DNA of 32,655 nt from an uncultured Prevotellaceae bacterium (GTDB lineage Bacteria > Bacteroidota > Bacteroidia > Bacteroidales > Bacteroidaceae), in assembly GCA_902770635.1 (NCBI GenBank), contig CACXTX010000021.1, positions 1-32,655 on the forward strand, written 5' to 3'. The notes under the pieces are model-generated. The model was not told the origin of the DNA, searched no databases, and saw only the letters and a list, made by a program, of their open reading frames with translations. This document shows positions 8,888 to 21,500 of the stretch, in pieces. Position numbers and translations under genes: made by a program. How positions within the stretch are numbered: position 1 is the first letter of the stretch; each line of letters starts with the position of its first letter.

Positions 8888-9519
8888 TACAATTGGTTCA
8901 ATATTATTTCTTTGTCAATACCCATCAGTTCAAAGGCGAAAAGGCGTTTGCCTAAATCCTTGTATGCATCAAATATCTGTCCTTCAAACAGTACACCCTC
9001 AACAGGCGGCTGGTTGGTACGAACGAAGAAATCAATCTTTTCCTGATGGTCTGAAAGCGTAGATTCTATTTCCCGAATCTGGCTCTGTTGCGCATCAAAC
9101 CTTGCGTCTATGCGACGTTCCAATTGTGACAATTGTTGGTTGATGGCATAACCTCGGAGGAGTAGTTCTTTCAAAACAGAGGTAGCCCAAATTCTGAATT
9201 GGGTCCCACGTTTACTCTTCACCCTGTAGCCTACGGAAATGATGACATTCAGATTATATACCTTTGTGGGTTTGAACTTTGACAGAGTATTATGCAAAAT
9301 CTGCATATTACTTGTTTCCTGTAGTTCTCCCTCACGAAAGACATTGGCGATGTGTCTGGCTATTACCGATTGGTCTTTCTGAAACAACTCTGCCATCTGC
9401 GCCTGCGTCAGCCACACGGTATCATTCTCCAACCGTACTTCCAGTCGGATAGTCTCGTCAGGCTGATACATCACTATCTCACCCTGCTTCGTGTGCTGTT
9501 CTATCATATCTTGTGTCAT
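8887..9519 (-). CDS. RhuM-family protein, apparently internally deleted
   Basis: The N-terminal two thirds match the RhuM (virulence RhuM, PF13310) family: YQPDETIRLEVRLENDTVWL, LTQAQMAELF, the FRIWATSVLKE block, then a coiled region and VDFF-like IDFFVRTNQPPVEG. Family members I recall are about 330 residues; this one is 210. The sequence goes from GQIFDAYK directly to DLGKRLFAF at residues 187/188 (near base 8958). These segments are normally separated by roughly 85-100 residues containing IVLIDNY and HDRFL-type motifs. The join keeps the frame, so this looks like an in-frame internal deletion rather than a frameshift. It begins 30 bases after the giant gene and its stop overlaps the next ATG. 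RhuM function is not firmly known; the N-terminal part resembles phage-type DNA-binding antirepressor domains. Alternative in-frame starts are M5 and M17. Confidence 0.85.
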   Translation of the reverse strand: MTQDMIEQHTKQGEIVMYQPDETIRLEVRLENDTVWLTQAQMAELFQKDQSVIARHIANVFREGELQETSNMQILHNTLSKFKPTKVYNLNVIISVGYRVKSKRGTQFRIWATSVLKELLLRGYAINQQLSQLERRIDARFDAQQSQIREIESTLSDHQEKIDFFVRTNQPPVEGVLFEGQIFDAYKDLGKRLFAFELMGIDKEIILNQL

Positions 9520-9549
9520 CAGTGCAATTCGTTAGATTCTTGCGTATTG

Positions 9550-12500
9550 TTATTGCAATGTCACCTTCTTGATATAGCGGGCACCGGCACCATGGACGAT
9601 ATAGACTCCGTCGATGTAGATAGGTGTCTTGACGGTCTGGCCCGGCTCGATGTTGAACGAGGCGACGCAGAGTCCACTGACGTTGAAGATGCGGACATCG
9701 GCCGTCTGCTTCAGGTACGACGTGACGACTACCGAGCGCTTGCCTGGACGGATGTCCATACCCTCGCCCATGCGGTCTTGTATATTGTCGTCGTTACCAC
9801 CCAGCTGCGTGCTGCTGCTGTTGAAGATGATGCGGCGGGCAGCCTGCTGCGGTGTCGCTGATGTCGAGAAGTAGGTGCGGAAGGCGCTGACCTTGTTCTT
9901 CTTTGCTGTCACGTCTTCAGCTCTCATCTTGTCATAGCCATCACCATTGTACGACATGACGTATCCATCTACCGGCATCTCGATGTTGAGATAGTTAGGA
10001 CGGTGGTAGTAGCCGTCCTTATTCACACCTGTCATCTCCGTATCGCTCACACCGATGGTAGCGCCTGTGTTCGAGGCGAAGGTGATGGTCTGCTTAGACA
10101 GCACCTCAGGACGCTCTGATTGGTAGGTCGCCGTAGTCGGGAAGGCCTCGAAGCCACCACTCAGGTCGAACTCGTAATAACGGGCACCTGGGAATCCGAT
10201 GATGTAAGGCGTACCACCTTGCAACGAAGGATATCCCGCGTACGTGCGCGCGTTATTATAATAGGTGTTCTGATAGCTGTCGTTGTTCTTATCCTTCTGC
10301 TTGTGTCCGGATGAAGATGAAGCATTGTAGTAGTAGTCCCACAGGAAGGTGTTGGTAACCTCCTTGCTTCCGGTACCTGCTGCAGGCAGTCCGAAGTTAG
10401 CTACATAGACATCAGGATCCGTAGACTCCTGTTTATCTTTCAGGACCTTGCCCTTATACTCACGCAGCCAGTATTCGTGATCCTTCGTCTTATCACCATA
10501 GAAGTGGGTTATCTCACCCTTCACATCGGTGGTTACCAGCTCGGCTGTGAACGGCAGACTGATGCTCTCCCATCCGGCATCCTGGCGGAATACGGGCTTA
10601 CCGTTGGCAGCCATATCGTGCTCCTGACCGGCATAGTTGTCCGGCATGCGCTGATACCACATACGCTTACCTGTAGCAAACTGATAGCTGATAGGTGCAT
10701 TGAAGTCTTGCTTGTCCACCAGCTGATGGTCACGCTGGGCTATATAGCTGTCGCCCGACTTCTGGATCCAGTGGCCCGTGATATACTGCGGGTCGCTGAG
10801 GGCTACGGTACGGTAGGCAGCCTTGCCCTCCACATAGCCGTCGCCTTGAGCGTTGCCTTCCTGATAGGCTATCTCACCCAGTGCAGCAGCAACAGTGGCA
10901 TTGGTCACGTTGCAAGCATCATTCTCATGACCCTGTTCAGCATTGAACTGAGTATAGGCCAACAGGTTCTTGGTCAGATCGACATTCTTGAAGCCCCTGA
11001 CTCCACCATCGTCGAGCAACGGTGGGAAGAAGGCACCATTCTCCAGATTAGCATAAGGTTCTGTATTGACGGCATTCTGCTGATAGGTCGTTGTCTCGTT
11101 CTTACCCGTGAAGTCGATAGCCGTCATGTTCTCGTAAGCCTTGACGGTAGGAACATCCTTCTTCGTCTTGGCGAAGACAGCATACGGGTTGAAGTGAGCC
11201 ACACGCATCTTCGAATTACGGAAGTAGGCCGGTGCACGGTAAATGCGGTTACCCGTCTCAGTAAGGTCTAAGCGCTCGCTGCTCTTTGCGATATGCGACG
11301 GCACATCCTGATGGGTGCGTCCCTCCACATGTCCGTAGTTCAGGGCCTGACCGAAGTAGATATAGTCGTCGGGCCAGATAGGTGCATAGTAGGTCACATC
11401 CACATCATTGCCGCCAATATTCTCTTTCACTACCCTGATACGCTCATCGGCATTTTCAGGGATAGTACCATCTGCATAGATGTAGTCACCATTAGCAAAG
11501 CGGTTCTCTACATAGCCGTAAAGCTTCTCAGCACCCTCCTTCAATGGATAGTAGGCGTAAGCCTCAGGATAGTTGCCCGAAGTCATATTCTCTAGCAGAC
11601 TGCCGTCAGCATTTGCCTTCAGATACTTGTACGGCTTCTTGGTACCCTTCCATGTGCTATTGTTGTCGTAGTAGCGCTTGTTCAGGTAGAAGCCATTCAG
11701 GTTATAGGCTACCTCACCATTATAGAACGTGCTGTCGGGCATAGCTTTTGCAAGTCCGTGGTTACCTTCGTCGGTAGTACTGTAGTTCTTACCTTTCTGA
11801 TAATAGCTATTGACTATCTGCTTAGCACCACTCGTAGTAGCACTAGGATTTCCGAAGACGGCCCTGACGCTGCCATCGGGTGTACCTGTGGTATTAATCC
11901 AACAGTTCTCCACATAACCTTCACCCGTATTGGCTATACCGGCAGAAGTGAACGAACCTGTGACACCGAGGTTATAGACCTGTCCGCAGAGCTTGTCAAA
12001 CAATGAGTTGCTGAGACCGCTCAGGTAGTAACCGTCGCCATGCAACGTACCACTGAAGCACTCGTTCGCGTTGTTAGCGATAGGAGTCCATGCTGTACCC
12101 GTATGGTCGATATTGGTACGCAGGATGAACTCGAGGAAGTTGCCACCTTGTACCTGACTCTCGAAAGGTATATGACCCTTGAGATCGCCACTGGCAACAG
12201 GAACAGGTTTTCCATGCTCATCATAGGTCTTCGGGATATAGCTCAGGTCGAACAGTTGCTTCATCAGGTCGAGGCCATTCTTGCTGCCCGACGCATCCTT
12301 GCTATAGTCGTTGATATAGATCTTCGGCTCGCGCTTCACATCATGGTGGTCTATATAATAGTGGTGCTGCTTAGCCTCCATCACCTTCTTCAGGTCGTGG
12401 TAGTTGGCCACGCTTACCTGTACGGCATTCGAATAGGTCTTGCCGAGATAGGTCTTGGCATAATAAGCCACATAATAGTCGTTCTGATACCAGAAGAGAG

Positions 12501-15500
12501 AGTCGGTAGCCAGGTTGTATTCCTTACCGTTGACATGGCTCTCAGCGTCTGTTGTTGTACAGAACAACTCCCATCCACCACCTGTCACCTCGTAGGCACC
12601 TGGTGTTACGTTAGGCTCACGAAGTCCCACCTTGCTACCCGGCAGTACCAGCTGCGGAGCCTTGATGTCCTCGACAAACGGCACACCGCTCTTGAAGTTG
12701 ATGTGGATGTTCACCACATGGCGCTCGCTGACTGGTGTAATGTTACCTTGGGCGTCGCTCTCCTCGTAGTCGTACTGATAGATGGCGGTGATAATCTTCT
12801 CCTTCGAGAGGTCGAAGATGTCCGACTGACGACTTACATAGAGCGTAGAGGTCTCGGTAGGAGCAATACCGTGGATGGTGAAGTTCTTCTGATAGTTAGG
12901 TAGTGAACCGTACTCACCACTGGCAATGATAGTACCTACCTGCACCTCATTGTTAACTATACCACCAGCAGCACCGCCAACAACTGTGCTTGAAATAGGC
13001 GTAACAGCTGCACCCTTCGGATACTTCTCACGGCAGTAATAATAGACTTTATTTTCATCACTGGACGAGAATACCAGTTCCGTGACATAGCTGCCCATAT
13101 CTGTGGCGTTATAGTTCTTCGGATCGACAACCATACCTACCGAGTATGATGAAGTACCTATATCGAAGTCTTGGTTGACCACATAGACATGGTAGGTATC
13201 ATCTACCTTCTTACCATTCTTCACTACGATGCCTGAATAGTGGCGTTGCTCGTTAGGCAGCGACTCATACGTCTCACGGTCAAGTTCATCGCCTCTATAT
13301 ATATTTCCTGAAGCAGTAGTCATATAATACCGCAGATGATTAGGATCTGTATTATCTTCTGCATCCGTCGAAGAACCGTTATACGTTGCCGTATAGTCCA
13401 CAGGCTTGACGATAGAATAGCTGGCAGGATTGGTCTTAGCCTGATCAGAAGTCGTGAATGGGACAATTTTATCGTTGGTCGAATCATAAGTTGCACCGTC
13501 GTACTGATACTTCTTACCATCTGTATACAACAAAGCCGTACCTTGTTCATTCTTACTGTAATACGGGTCGATGAGCAGGTCGAGCGCATCGTAGTTGAAG
13601 ATGAACTTATCACGGTCATCTGGCGACATAGAGCTCCATGCCTCCAAGCCACGATAGTTCACACCACTCGTGTACCACCTACCACCGTAATTACCTGGAT
13701 CAGTACAATAGTAAGCAGGCTGAATCTTTTCTTTGATATCATTCTTCAAGTCAAAGAGCATCAACAACGTATCCTTCTTCTCCTTAGTGATGCCGGTCAC
13801 AGCTTTAATCGCTGCTATAGTCGTTAAGTCACCTGCGCCCTCTGAAATTTTATTCATGGCGGTATTGACCCTCGCAACATAACCATTCTTGTCTGCTTCC
13901 GACATCTTGCTGTTCAAGTAGATAAACTCTGCCTTGTCCATCTGGATGGTGCTGGTACAGATAAAGGCAGGAGCTACGCTACCGGCATATTGAGATTTGA
14001 CGGTATAAGTATTCTCGTTTTGGTCGGCTACCGCTGATGCATTGATGGTATATCCGTAGTTCCAGTTCTGGCTGCTGATACCTGCTTCGTTCGTCACGAT
14101 ATAGGCAGGCTCAAAGGTAGCCTGAGGATTGCTTTGGGCATGCTCTGTGATCCAACTAGCATGATTATATCTAATATCCTTATGCCCATCTTCCACACTC
14201 TTCGAGATGATGTCACCTTTCTTATAGTCGAGCTGTCCGAGGACTTCACCACCACTCGTTGTCTTGAGTCGGTAGGTCGGACCGTCTTCGTAGTCAGTCG
14301 GATGATTATCGTAGTCACTATCACCCTTCTGTTTCTTTGAATGATCAGCTTCTTCACGCTTTGTGTACCACGTATCCCACTTCGAGGGGTTGTTCACCTT
14401 ATAGGTCAGCAGATAACCCGTATCGTGACTGAGGTTATTCGAAGAACGGAACGCATCGTCAAAGGCCAAATATACGTCTTGGTTTTCTTTGTTCTTCACT
14501 ACAACAGGGTTGCCATTGGCATCCTTGGTCGCCTTCAAAACAGCAGGAACAGTTTTCGAATCAATCACCTGTGGATTGGACTCAGCAGTTGTCTTGTACC
14601 CATTATATTCGTCTGGTAACATCACATCACCAGGTGCGAACCATTTATCACCAATCTTACAGCTGTCTTTGACGACATACGTCTGAGGCTTGAACAGATT
14701 CTGCTCTGATTTACTCAACTTATACCAATCCCAATAGCTAATGGGGTCGTTCTTATAATAGGTGACATCGTTGATGACAAGCTTCTTGTCGTTTTCAAGA
14801 ACAACACCCTGCGAAGCATAATAAGCATAGAGGTTAGGCTGAACATTGACCAACTTCATGGTACCATGTGAAGCGGCAGTGATGGTTAATGGGATATCAA
14901 CCGTCTCGCTGTAGGCATTTGGAGCACCTGTGTAAGCAGAGATGTACTGGTCGTAAACATATACCGAACCCTTGATATACCAATAGTGGGCAGGTACGGC
15001 ATCGCTACCGCTGTACTTACCACTGATGTTATAACAGTCGTCGATAATGGTCTGGGTGCTATGTACGAAGTTTCCGGAGGTCTCCCACTCCACATCAGCA
15101 CCATCATACGTGAAGCTCTTGCGGGTGACAGCACCATTGTTCAGAGCTGTTAGCGTGGTTTGGGTGGCACCCGACGAACAACCTATTTTATGCACATTCT
15201 TGGCATAGACGAAGCCACCACCAATACCGGTCTGCACATTAATCAGGTCGAGCTCTACGATACCAGTGATATAGCCCCAGTCTTTCTCGTTGAGTTCCTT
15301 ACCCGTACTCTTCTCGGAGGTCAGTTCCAGATAGACACCCGAAGCCAGCGCCACCTTGTTCATGCTGTTACCATTGTTACGCCTACGTTCCTTGATGTAG
15401 CCTGCCTTCCAGTCGTAGAAGGTTGCTGTACCGTATGCCTTGGAGGCCACCTCTGTACCACCGTTATTGTATGCCGCAGATGCTGCCTTGTAGTCAGGAT

Positions 15501-18500
15501 TAGAGGTATTATCAGTAACACGCTTATCGCTGAAGTTTACGTCGCTGGTGAGGGCACCTAAGTAGTTCACGTTACTATAGATACCGAAGTAGTTGCCGTG
15601 AACAGCCTTGTCTGTAGATGCGTCAGATGAAATGACGGACGCCTTCTTGTTGAGTGACACCTCACGTACACGGTTGATGGTGTAGTTGGTAAAGTCGGTA
15701 ATCTCAGGCACACGGTCGCGGGCACCCTGCATCACCATACGCGAACCGAACACACCGCAGAAGTCAGCACGCTGAACACTGTTCATCAGACGTCCGGCAT
15801 AGACGGGCAGCACACCACTCAACTTCCAGAAGTTTGCATCATTGGCTGGGTTTGGTATCCAACCTTCTGTTTGGTGATTTACCAAAACATCTACATTATT
15901 ATATTTTACAGATTCATACACTCCAGAACCCGACGAAGTCTCCTTCAGGAACAAGGTCAGCAGGTCGTCACGCGTGATGGTAGAAGCCTTCGGATGTTCA
16001 TTACTTAGAGGATAATAGGGTGTGCCGTCTTTGTCCTGACATTCTTTCATACAGGTGTAACGCAGCTCATAGTAGTCCGCCTCACGATCAAGAAGGCCAT
16101 TATATTCATCGATTGTTATTTCTTGTTTAATGGTATAGTAGTCAGTACCATAGTTGGTGATGTTCAACTCACGATAGCCGTCAACCAGCGTCAGGTTACC
16201 ATCGCCATACAGACCACCAGTGTGATCGGTACCCAACGTGATGAGGTCGCGGTGATAGACATCATTGATGGAAGCAGTAGCATTGCCAAACACAGACGGT
16301 GTATTGGCATTGGCGGTAGAAGAACCTGCCGACGTGTTACCACCGGCAAACACCGCATTGTGGATAATGATACCGAAATCGTCCAGCTTGCCCCATGTGG
16401 CTGCATCAGTTCCGTTCTTGGCACTTAAACGATTGAGGTCTGCCGTAGGAACATACTTTTTGGTTAAATCTTTGGCTATATAGTCCGATTCATGAACATG
16501 TACAGTACCTTTATCAGGTTTTACCTTAGCCCACGGCTCAATGACCACCTTACAGTCCTCGGTAAGCTCATAGCCATTAACAAAAGCGTTATTCTCATAT
16601 TTATAATAATAGCCCTCCTTATCTTCATCATAACGGACACCGGATTTCTTACCAATGCCAATGCTTCCACCTGGTAAATTATAGGCACTATATACATAAC
16701 CGACATCACCGCCACCAAACACGTTACCGTCGCCTTTGGCAACACCAGCATAAGTACCAACCTCGCCACCATAGACATTTACCTCGGTCTGTCCGAAGAT
16801 AAAGCCATCGCAGTCGAGCGAGCCGTGTGTACCCAGGTTGTTATAGCCTCGACCACCACCGAACACGTTGCGGTCCACATTGCCTTCATACAGTTTGACA
16901 TTGGTCTTACCGGCCTTATAGATAGTGGGGGCACCATCAATCATCACCGCACGACCTACGGCAGCTATCTCACCACCTCCGAAGACGCTGGTACGAACAT
17001 GACCACCATACATCGTCACGTTGGAAACATCGACACTACTGTTATCAATATAACCACCACCATAGAGGCTGCCCGCCTCATAGAGGCTGTTGCTACCCAG
17101 CCACACTTTACCCGTCTTGTCGAAATAGGTTTCATCGTTAAGCTTCGCCTCGTAACGGGCTGGGTAAGTAGTAGTAGGATTCTGGGCGTTTGGATCAGGA
17201 GTGGGCGCATCTATCACCGCACCCTTATCGTCCTGCATCTTACCTGCATCCAGATGGACATAGCCTACATAGCCATTGCGGAGCGTGAGGTTTGCCTCAC
17301 CAAACACGGCACCACCCTCGCCACCACCATAGGCATTACGCTGAATGGCAGGTACACCCTTTGTGAAGCCATAGCCGTCGATGTCGCTTTGATAATCCTG
17401 ATGAATACCGATGACGACGTGGGTCTCACCATCGATATCGTTCGTGGTTTCTCCGGCCATAGAATAGTATTTACCATTCACCGTTGTTCCTGTATGATTG
17501 CCGACATTACCCTTCCATCCGCCACCATAGACGTTACGGGCCGTACCACCTTGGATGTAGGCATTGGCACTGGCGGTAAAGTTCTTGGCACCAAAGACGT
17601 CATAGACACCACCGGAAGTACCGGCAGCATAGAGGTCTTTCTTGACTACTCCACCCAGCAGGGCAATATACGTGGTGCCATAGGTATCACCACTCATCGG
17701 TATGGAATCAACACCCAGTCCACCACCGTAGGCATAGCCTTCGACGACGGCCCCTTCGTTGATGATGACGTGGGTATTGAACTTAGTCTTATTCTTGAAC
17801 AGGTTGGCTGTTTCCGCATCATCAGCCAACTCAGGACGGGCCGTGACGTTGGTGAAGTTGGTAAGAGTATTGTTTATATAACTTTTTGGGAATTCTTTTC
17901 CTTGGTCTGGTGTTGGGTCATAGTATTCACCCAGCGTCCATGCCATTTTCCAATCAGCCTGCCATTCTGTTAGATATTCTGACATCAACGCACCATTAGT
18001 GCCACCTACTTTTCCGCCTACCCATCGTGTGGGATCCTTCCATTTCGGATCGGTGACTGCAATGGTGTCTGAGGGTCTCGTTGTATATAAACTAATGTAT
18101 TTCTCTACACTCTCTGCGTTGAGCACATGGCCCATCTGTCCGCCACCATAGACCTCATAGACCTTGGCACCACTCTCCAGGTTGACCTCGGTATATTCCG
18201 ACCAGGTGTCCACACCCTTACCTGCGCCATAGACAGTGCCCAGATAGCCTTTCTCTTTGTTAGACCATACTGGTGAGGTGATGTTCACATGGGTATAGAT
18301 TGAACGACGCTCGTTGTTGTTACCACCATAGATAGCACCAGTGACGCGGGCTTTCTCGCTGGTGTTTTTGTAGTTGACATTGGTCTCATAAACATCGCAA
18401 GGAGGCAGGATCAACGTACCGTAAGCACCACCGAAGATGTTATTTATATTGATAGTTGACTCAGCTGGCACATTGACCACCGTACGTCGGGTGATACCTT

Positions 18501-21500
18501 GTTTATAGCTACCACCGTATGCAGCGCGGATTTTTCCGTTAATCAGATCGACAACGGCAGAAGCCTGATCCTTGACAGAGGTTGCAGCATTAGCAGCAAC
18601 CACCTGGCGCATGCCCACTCCATTGTAGGAACCGGCACCAAAGACCACAGCATCCTTGAAGGTTTCGGTATTAGGCATATCGACCAGCACATAGCTGAAG
18701 TCCTGCATCTTATCACCACGACGGTCACCGTCACGACCCTGACCGGCACCATAGACTTCGCCAAGATAGTTGGCCTTGTTGTTATCATTGTCTTCCAAAG
18801 GACTCAGGTTGACGAAGGCATTGGACATGTAAGGCAACTTTTTGTTGGTTCCTATACCATCTATACGGTTCCAATAGGGCCCCGTTGTCGAATAGTCGTA
18901 GTCACCATAGCAGCCACCGAAGATACCTCCTACCCGGCCCTGCTTATACTCCGTATAGGCGGAAGCGGTGAGCTGATAAGGGTTCTGGTTTTCGTTGGTA
19001 TATCCGTAAATCTTAGAAATGGTTCCTGAGTTGAGTCGGTCGGCATAGTTCTTGCTTCCGTAAATCAGACCGCCCAGGTCGTTACCACCATAGGTATAGT
19101 CGCGCACCCACGGGAATCCGGTAATCGTCGTCGCATTATCACCTGTGCCTTCCGTCCACTGACCGATATAGGTCTCGGTATATCCTAAGATGTCGGCATT
19201 ACAGCTGCCGGCAAAGGTGTCGAACACACGACCGTGACCCAGATTGATGCGGGTGTTACCCATAATCGGGCCCTCGAAACCACCACCATAGATAAACTCA
19301 GCCTCCGCCATGTCCTCACTGGAGTCGGCGCGCTTGGAAGCGCCAGGATTTCTACCATGAACATTGATGACGGTGCTGTAGGCAGGGTTATAGGTGTAAT
19401 GTTTGTTATTGAATACGTAATCGTAGTTTTGCTCGTTAGTTTCTGTCGTCTCCTGAATGTCCTCTACCACAGTTGCATTATTATCCTCCAAGGACTTACC
19501 GATAACACCTTGCTCACTACCGCCAAAGATCTGGAACATATAGCCCCTGTTCAGGTTGACAGTGGTACGTCCCCATATCTCGGAGTCCTTACCATAGCCA
19601 CCGGCAAACAGGTTCAGGGCAGTACCGAGCACATCCATACCTTGCTCGTCGAGGATGACTCCCGAACGACGTGCAGTAATGTTATAGTGCTGGTGACCAT
19701 AGAGGGTAGCCTCGCCCACCAAGTCCTCAGCCACTGAGTCGAACACGCCATACGTGCCGTCACGATCGACAAGGGAGCCATTGACATTGATGACCACATC
19801 GCCATTGACATGACCACTCTCATAGCAGCCACCATAGATGTTACCACCCTTGAAGCGGCGCTGCAGGTCAGCGTCAGTGGTGTTATAGTCCTTTCCTGTC
19901 TGCATAGCAGGCACATCGGTTGAGGTAATCACATCCTTGTTATTGCCTATCCAGGTGTTCCACTCCAACAGTTGTGACTTATCCTCCACATTCTTCCAAC
20001 GCTTGGGCTGTAACTTCAGGCCAGAGAGGTTCAGCCTCAGCTTAGGAGCACCATTAGGTGCCAAACCCAGCAGACCGCCTCGGTACTCGACATTCAAACC
20101 GTCAGCTGCAGGAACCAAAGCCTTGTTGCTACCACCTACCAGTTTGTCGAAGATGATGACTTTATAGTTGATATTAATTTCGGTAGTGGCATTGTTACGC
20201 ATACTACCGACATTACCACCGCAATAGAATGAACCGAAGTAGGTGCTATAGTCCTTATAGGTATCGAGGTCGTTCTCATCCTCACCGTCGAACACCACGC
20301 GAGGGCCGGCCTCCATCACCACGCCGTCCATATATTTGGCAAAAGCGGTCTTACCCGTATTTGTCTCATCCAAATCTGTTCCGTCCAAAGAAGTACTGGT
20401 GAAAGCTATGTTGCTATAATCATAGTTTTCGTTATTCACAGTGACCGAACCATTATAGCGTTGGAGCACGTCTTCCCTAATCATGTTAGCACCGTTGTTA
20501 GCCAGGAACACGGAGTCGGAATAGACGTGAGAACCGATTTTCAGCTCTATTCGGTAATTGCTCTTGACAGGTTTCAGCGTAGCACTGTTACCTCCCAGAT
20601 AGACAGCACCGCCAATGACGGTAGGCTTTGCCTCGGTACCATGAAGGCGCAACGACACCTGTTCGGCATTGGGACGGAACAGGTTCAGGGCCTCGGCAGA
20701 CTTGAAGCTCTTTTGTTCAGGGGTTGCTAATTTGGCGAAGTCACCATCTGCCCAGGTAGAATATTTCTGTTTCAGCAGCGAATCGACGTTGTAGTAGAAG
20801 TCGCCATATTTCGGTGAGGTCTTGAGGGCAGGGTTGTCGGTATAGGCATAGGAGCCGTTACCACCACCATAGACACAGCCCTTGATGCTGGAGTAGATAC
20901 CAATGGCGCTACCACCAGAAACCTTACCCGTGATATCGTTACCACCATAGACATTGGTGATGTCACCACCATAAATCAGGACACGGGCAGCCAGTCCAGA
21001 GGGGAACTTATAACCCTCGATGGTGCCGACCTCGGGTTCCTGTCCGTTATCCAGCAAGGGACGCACTGGAGCCTTACGACAACCGGCAAAGACATTGGTC
21101 ACCGTCAGGTTTCCCCCATCGTCGGGCTGTACCACCAACAGGATACCGTCGGGACTGTTCATGGCTCCCTCGTTACCACCGCTATAGAGGTTCTCGATGG
21201 AACCGTTGTTAAGGTGCCAGGAAGGACGAATGCTCATGGCTGCCTTGTTATTACCTCCGAAGACACTCGAGAAGTTGTACTTACCCATCTGGTCGAAGAA
21301 CTCGGTGTTGATGCCCATTGCCTGCAAATCTGCGTCAGAAATAATATCATTATCATTTCCCACGATATCATCAGTACCCGCCAGTTTCCAAGGTGTGCTG
21401 GTATTGTTGATACAGATGTTGGCAGCACGCGTCACCGTAGCATTATTACCACCGGCGTAGGCACTACCGAAGGTGCCACCGTGAAGATCAACGTAGGTAC

